A stretch of 10,108 bases of DNA from Tubulinosema ratisbonensis (lineage: Eukaryota; Microsporidia; Tubulinosematidae), in NCBI GenBank assembly GCA_004000155.1, contig RCSS01000215.1:1-10108 (forward strand). Direction: 5' to 3'. The notes beneath the pieces are model-generated. The model did no database searches, was not told the DNA's origin, and saw only the letters and a program-made list of their open reading frames with translations. The translations under genes were made by a program, and so were the position numbers. Shown piece by piece: positions 8,245 to 10,108 of this stretch (positions within the stretch are counted from its first letter, which is position 1; each line of letters starts with the position of its first letter).

Positions 8245-8583
8245 GTTGCTCTAAATATAAATTTTGAATTTTAGCAAAAAAATCCACTAGAATCAATTAA
8301 TAAGATTTCTTCGAAATCTATATAGATGAAACATTTAATTTATGCCATGATGACTTGATTAAGCTAATCAGTGGTGTATTTTTATTTTTTTATATTGCTT
8401 TAATAGTAAAATTACGATTAAATTCAGAAACATCTAAAAAACATAACTTAATTAAATCTATTTAATTTTTATAAAATATATTGAGAATGCTATGATCAAA
8501 CTAAAAATTATATTTATATAAGTTGCATATGTTTATCAGACACGATTTTAAAATTATTTTTGTAATCGATGAACTTTAAACAA

Positions 8584-8608
8584 TTAAAGATTTATTTAAA
8601 ATCTTTAA
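8584..8608. repeat. 10-bp perfect hairpin, 5-base loop
   Basis: TTAAAGATTT (8584-8593) pairs perfectly with AAATCTTTAA (8599-8608) around the loop ATTTA. It lies about 65 bases before the first recognisable part of the pogo/Tigger transposase. It may be chance in this AT-rich DNA, or a remnant of element-end structure. Confidence 0.3.
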
Positions 8609-8673
8609 AATTTATATTAAAGAATAGTTAAAGTTATAAATAGATTTTTTATTTTGTTTTCTTATATATATTA

Positions 8674-9490
8674 TTGTCCCGAGAAGATGGAACTTGTGAT
8701 GTTTTTAAGTANGCTTTGTACTATGTAAAATTTATTGAGAAAAATTTTTTACCATTAAAAGCATTATTAATAGTAGATAATGCTATAGCCCATCTACATT
8801 ATATGAAAAAGCAAATTCATCCTGAATTTGAATTTATTGAATTCAATTTTTTCCCCAAACAGAACTCAATTGTTACAACCCATGGATCAGCAAATTATTA
8901 GCAATTTTAGAAATTTTATACAAAATATTTATTTAAGAGCTGTTTTTTATCTTCGTCTTATGGTGGAATAACATGAAAAAGATTTTTCTAGAATCCTTTA
9001 ATGTTTTCTTCTATCTCCTAAATTCATTATTAAAGCTTGGGAGGAAATCACCCATAGGACTTTAACTGCTGCCTGAAATATATTGTGTCTAGATTTAAAC
9101 AATAGCCACTCTAAAGAAAACAAAACTGATTTAAACAAGGAAATCATACATCTAGGACATTTGCTGAATAAAAATATTAATAATAAAGACATAGAAGGAT
9201 TAATCTTAAAAGATCTACGTAATCTGGAAACTGATGAATTAAGATTTATTGCCGAGTCTGAGATTTAAAGTAGAAACATCTGGATAGATACTAATAAACA
9301 TAAAAAGAATGATTAAGTGATACAGTCTCAAAAAATTAAAGAATACTTAAAAGAAACCAAATGATCTAAAATCTTTTGCAAAAAAATCATCCCAATGAAA
9401 TGATGATTATCAGTAATATTATGGTATGGGAAGAACAAGTTATGTCATTTTTTGATGGTCTATTGAAATCTCGAAAAAAAAAANTACAAT
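8674..9490 (+). mobile_element. Pogo/Tigger-type DDE transposase, 5'-truncated and mutated
   Basis: This is the C-terminal half of a transposase of the pogo/Tigger (jerky-like, DDE_1) branch of Tc1/mariner. Frame 1 from 8674 gives a segment with N at 8712, then ALLIVDNAIAH with the second catalytic Asp at 8776-8778 and F-E-F-I-E-F-N-F-F. A frameshift at the T6C4 run (8847-8856) moves it to frame 2, where LLQPMDQQIISNF carries the third catalytic Asp at 8885-8887. Frame 2 continues through TAA 8969, TAA 8999 and TGA 9074 (where the family usually has Trp) with AWEEITHRTLTAA, a hallmark of the family, then an open tail to TAA at 9266-9268. A last shift to frame 1 from about 9370 gives NHPNEMM...VWEEQVMSFFDGLLKSRKKK, like the usual C-terminus. 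The first catalytic Asp, the DNA-binding domains and both terminal repeats are missing. It converges with the gypsy fragment near 9484. It cannot be active. Confidence 0.82.
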
Positions 9491-10107
9491 AATTCTTTCC
9501 TCGTCAAGTTCTTTAAAAATACCATTAATTTTACTCTTAATTTTTTCAGTAAACATAATTTTAGAATTATTTTTAAAAAATCAGAAACAGGCTTTACTCT
9601 CAAGCTTAGATTAGGAATGAATGGTCGAAACCAATTCAAACCCCCTAACAATTTCATTATCTGCCTTTTATTTTTAGGTTCAATTAATATTGTAATTTTT
9701 TGAAAATTTTCTCAATCAGGTCTATAACCCTGCTCATTTAATATTAATCCTAAAAACTTAATTTCATTTCTGAAAAATTCTGACTTATCAACTCTGATAG
9801 GTAATCCGTTTTCATCTAAAATATTTAATACTATCTCTAGATGCTTCACGTGCTCTTCTTGAGTTCTTGAATAAATCAAAATGTCATCAATAAAAGTCTT
9901 AACAAACTCGACTTTTGAAAATAATCTGCTAACTTCTCTTTGAAAAAATATTGGTGCATTGCACAATCCCATTGGCATGCGATTAAATTCAAACTGCTCA
10001 TTTAAAATTTTAAATGCTGTTTTATGCTTATTTTCCTCTTTGACTAGTATATGATAGAATCCACTTTTGAGGTCAACTTTACTAAATATTCTACTTCCCA
10101 GTAAATA
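9484..10107 (-). mobile_element. Ty3/gypsy retrotransposon pol fragment: reverse transcriptase
   Basis: The minus-strand frame enters from the right edge and encodes most of a Ty3/gypsy reverse transcriptase. In order: F-S-K-V-D-L-K-S-G-F-Y-H-I with the first catalytic Asp at 10074-10072; K-T-A-F; F-N-R-M-P-M-G-L-C-N-A-P; the active-site box FIDDILIYS with the Asp pair at 9888-9883; E-E-H-V-K-H-L-E; K-S-E-F-F...I-K-F-L-G-L-I-L; then G-Y-R-P-D. TGA at 9714-9712 breaks the frame; beyond it the same frame gives the connection motif LLGGLNWFRPFIPNLS. A lost base near 9570-9580 shifts it to a frame reading FTEKIKSKINGIFKELDEERIIV, the usual lead into RNase H. The fragment ends near the N at 9484. 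All catalytic RT residues seen are intact, so inactivation looks recent. Protease, gag and LTRs are outside the window or lost. Confidence 0.9.
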
Positions 10108-10108
10108 A

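Larger units (their letters stand above)
7860..8673. other. Gene-poor AT-rich stretch with hairpins and short open frames
   Basis: No gene is supported. Two overlapping plus-strand frames near 7985-8090 are open for about 25-30 codons each. A 53-codon stop-free stretch at 8304-8465 includes I-Y-I-D-E-T, which recalls the N-x-D-E-T motif of pogo-type transposases. Its distance to the second catalytic Asp at 8776 is too long (about 150 codons) and nothing else matches. Two perfect hairpins lie in this stretch and are listed separately. The missing N-terminal half of the transposase at 8674 would be expected here but cannot be recognised. Confidence 0.35.

Noticed and set aside
8304..8465. Stop-free plus-strand stretch with IYIDET, possibly the first catalytic Asp motif of the transposase
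   Set aside because: The spacing to the second Asp is about 150 codons, longer than usual for the family, and the residues after it do not match.
8998..9192. Minus-strand open frame of 64 codons
   Set aside because: It is antisense to the recognisable transposase C-terminal region (AWEEITHRTL) and has no motif of its own.
1..10108. tRNA, rRNA, CRISPR array or long tandem repeat
   Set aside because: Looked for on both strands by eye; no clover-leaf with conserved T-loop, no rRNA core motif and no regularly spaced repeat was found.

Overview
The window is extremely AT-rich (by eye about four fifths A+T) and gene-poor. It carries eukaryotic mobile-element fragments: Ty3/gypsy reverse transcriptase and integrase, and a pogo/Tigger-type DDE transposase. 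One decayed gene for a secreted protein has a CCCC motif four bases before its ATG and a polyadenylation-like AATAAA over its stop. CCC-like signals next to the start codon, compact gene ends and AT-rich orphan proteins are known from Microsporidia. I infer a transposon-rich microsporidian with an expanded genome. This is inference, not proof; no rRNA, tRNA or recognisable housekeeping gene is present to settle it.

Layout. Bases 1-790 hold the 3' end of a Ty3/gypsy pol gene on the minus strand (integrase C-terminal region in three frames, ending near 331), followed by a possible LTR region at 1-330. Bases 790-1760 look non-coding. Bases 1762-2819 (minus) hold a gene for a signal-peptide protein of about 350 residues, broken by three in-frame stops and one frameshift. 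Bases 2830-5790 appear empty but contain at least three decayed coding stretches: minus 3755-3869, plus 4128-4551 and minus about 4800-5380. Bases 5797-6669 (plus) carry the only long intact gene, a multi-pass membrane protein of 290 residues. Bases 6670-8670 are almost empty apart from a 77-codon basic ORF at 7626-7859 (minus). Bases 8674 to about 9490 (plus) are a truncated, mutated pogo/Tigger transposase. From about 9484 to the right edge (minus) lies a Ty3/gypsy reverse transcriptase with its catalytic residues intact, one internal stop and one frameshift.

I see no operon and no cooperating pathway. The theme is decay: nearly every coding stretch carries stops or frameshifts, many at homopolymer runs. 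That fits either relaxed selection with weak purging of dead DNA, or residual homopolymer errors in a draft assembly (there are two N bases, at 8712 and 9484). The membrane-protein gene is the best candidate for a functional gene. The most interesting unexplained items are the signal-peptide pseudogene and the decayed orphan genes at 3755-5380.
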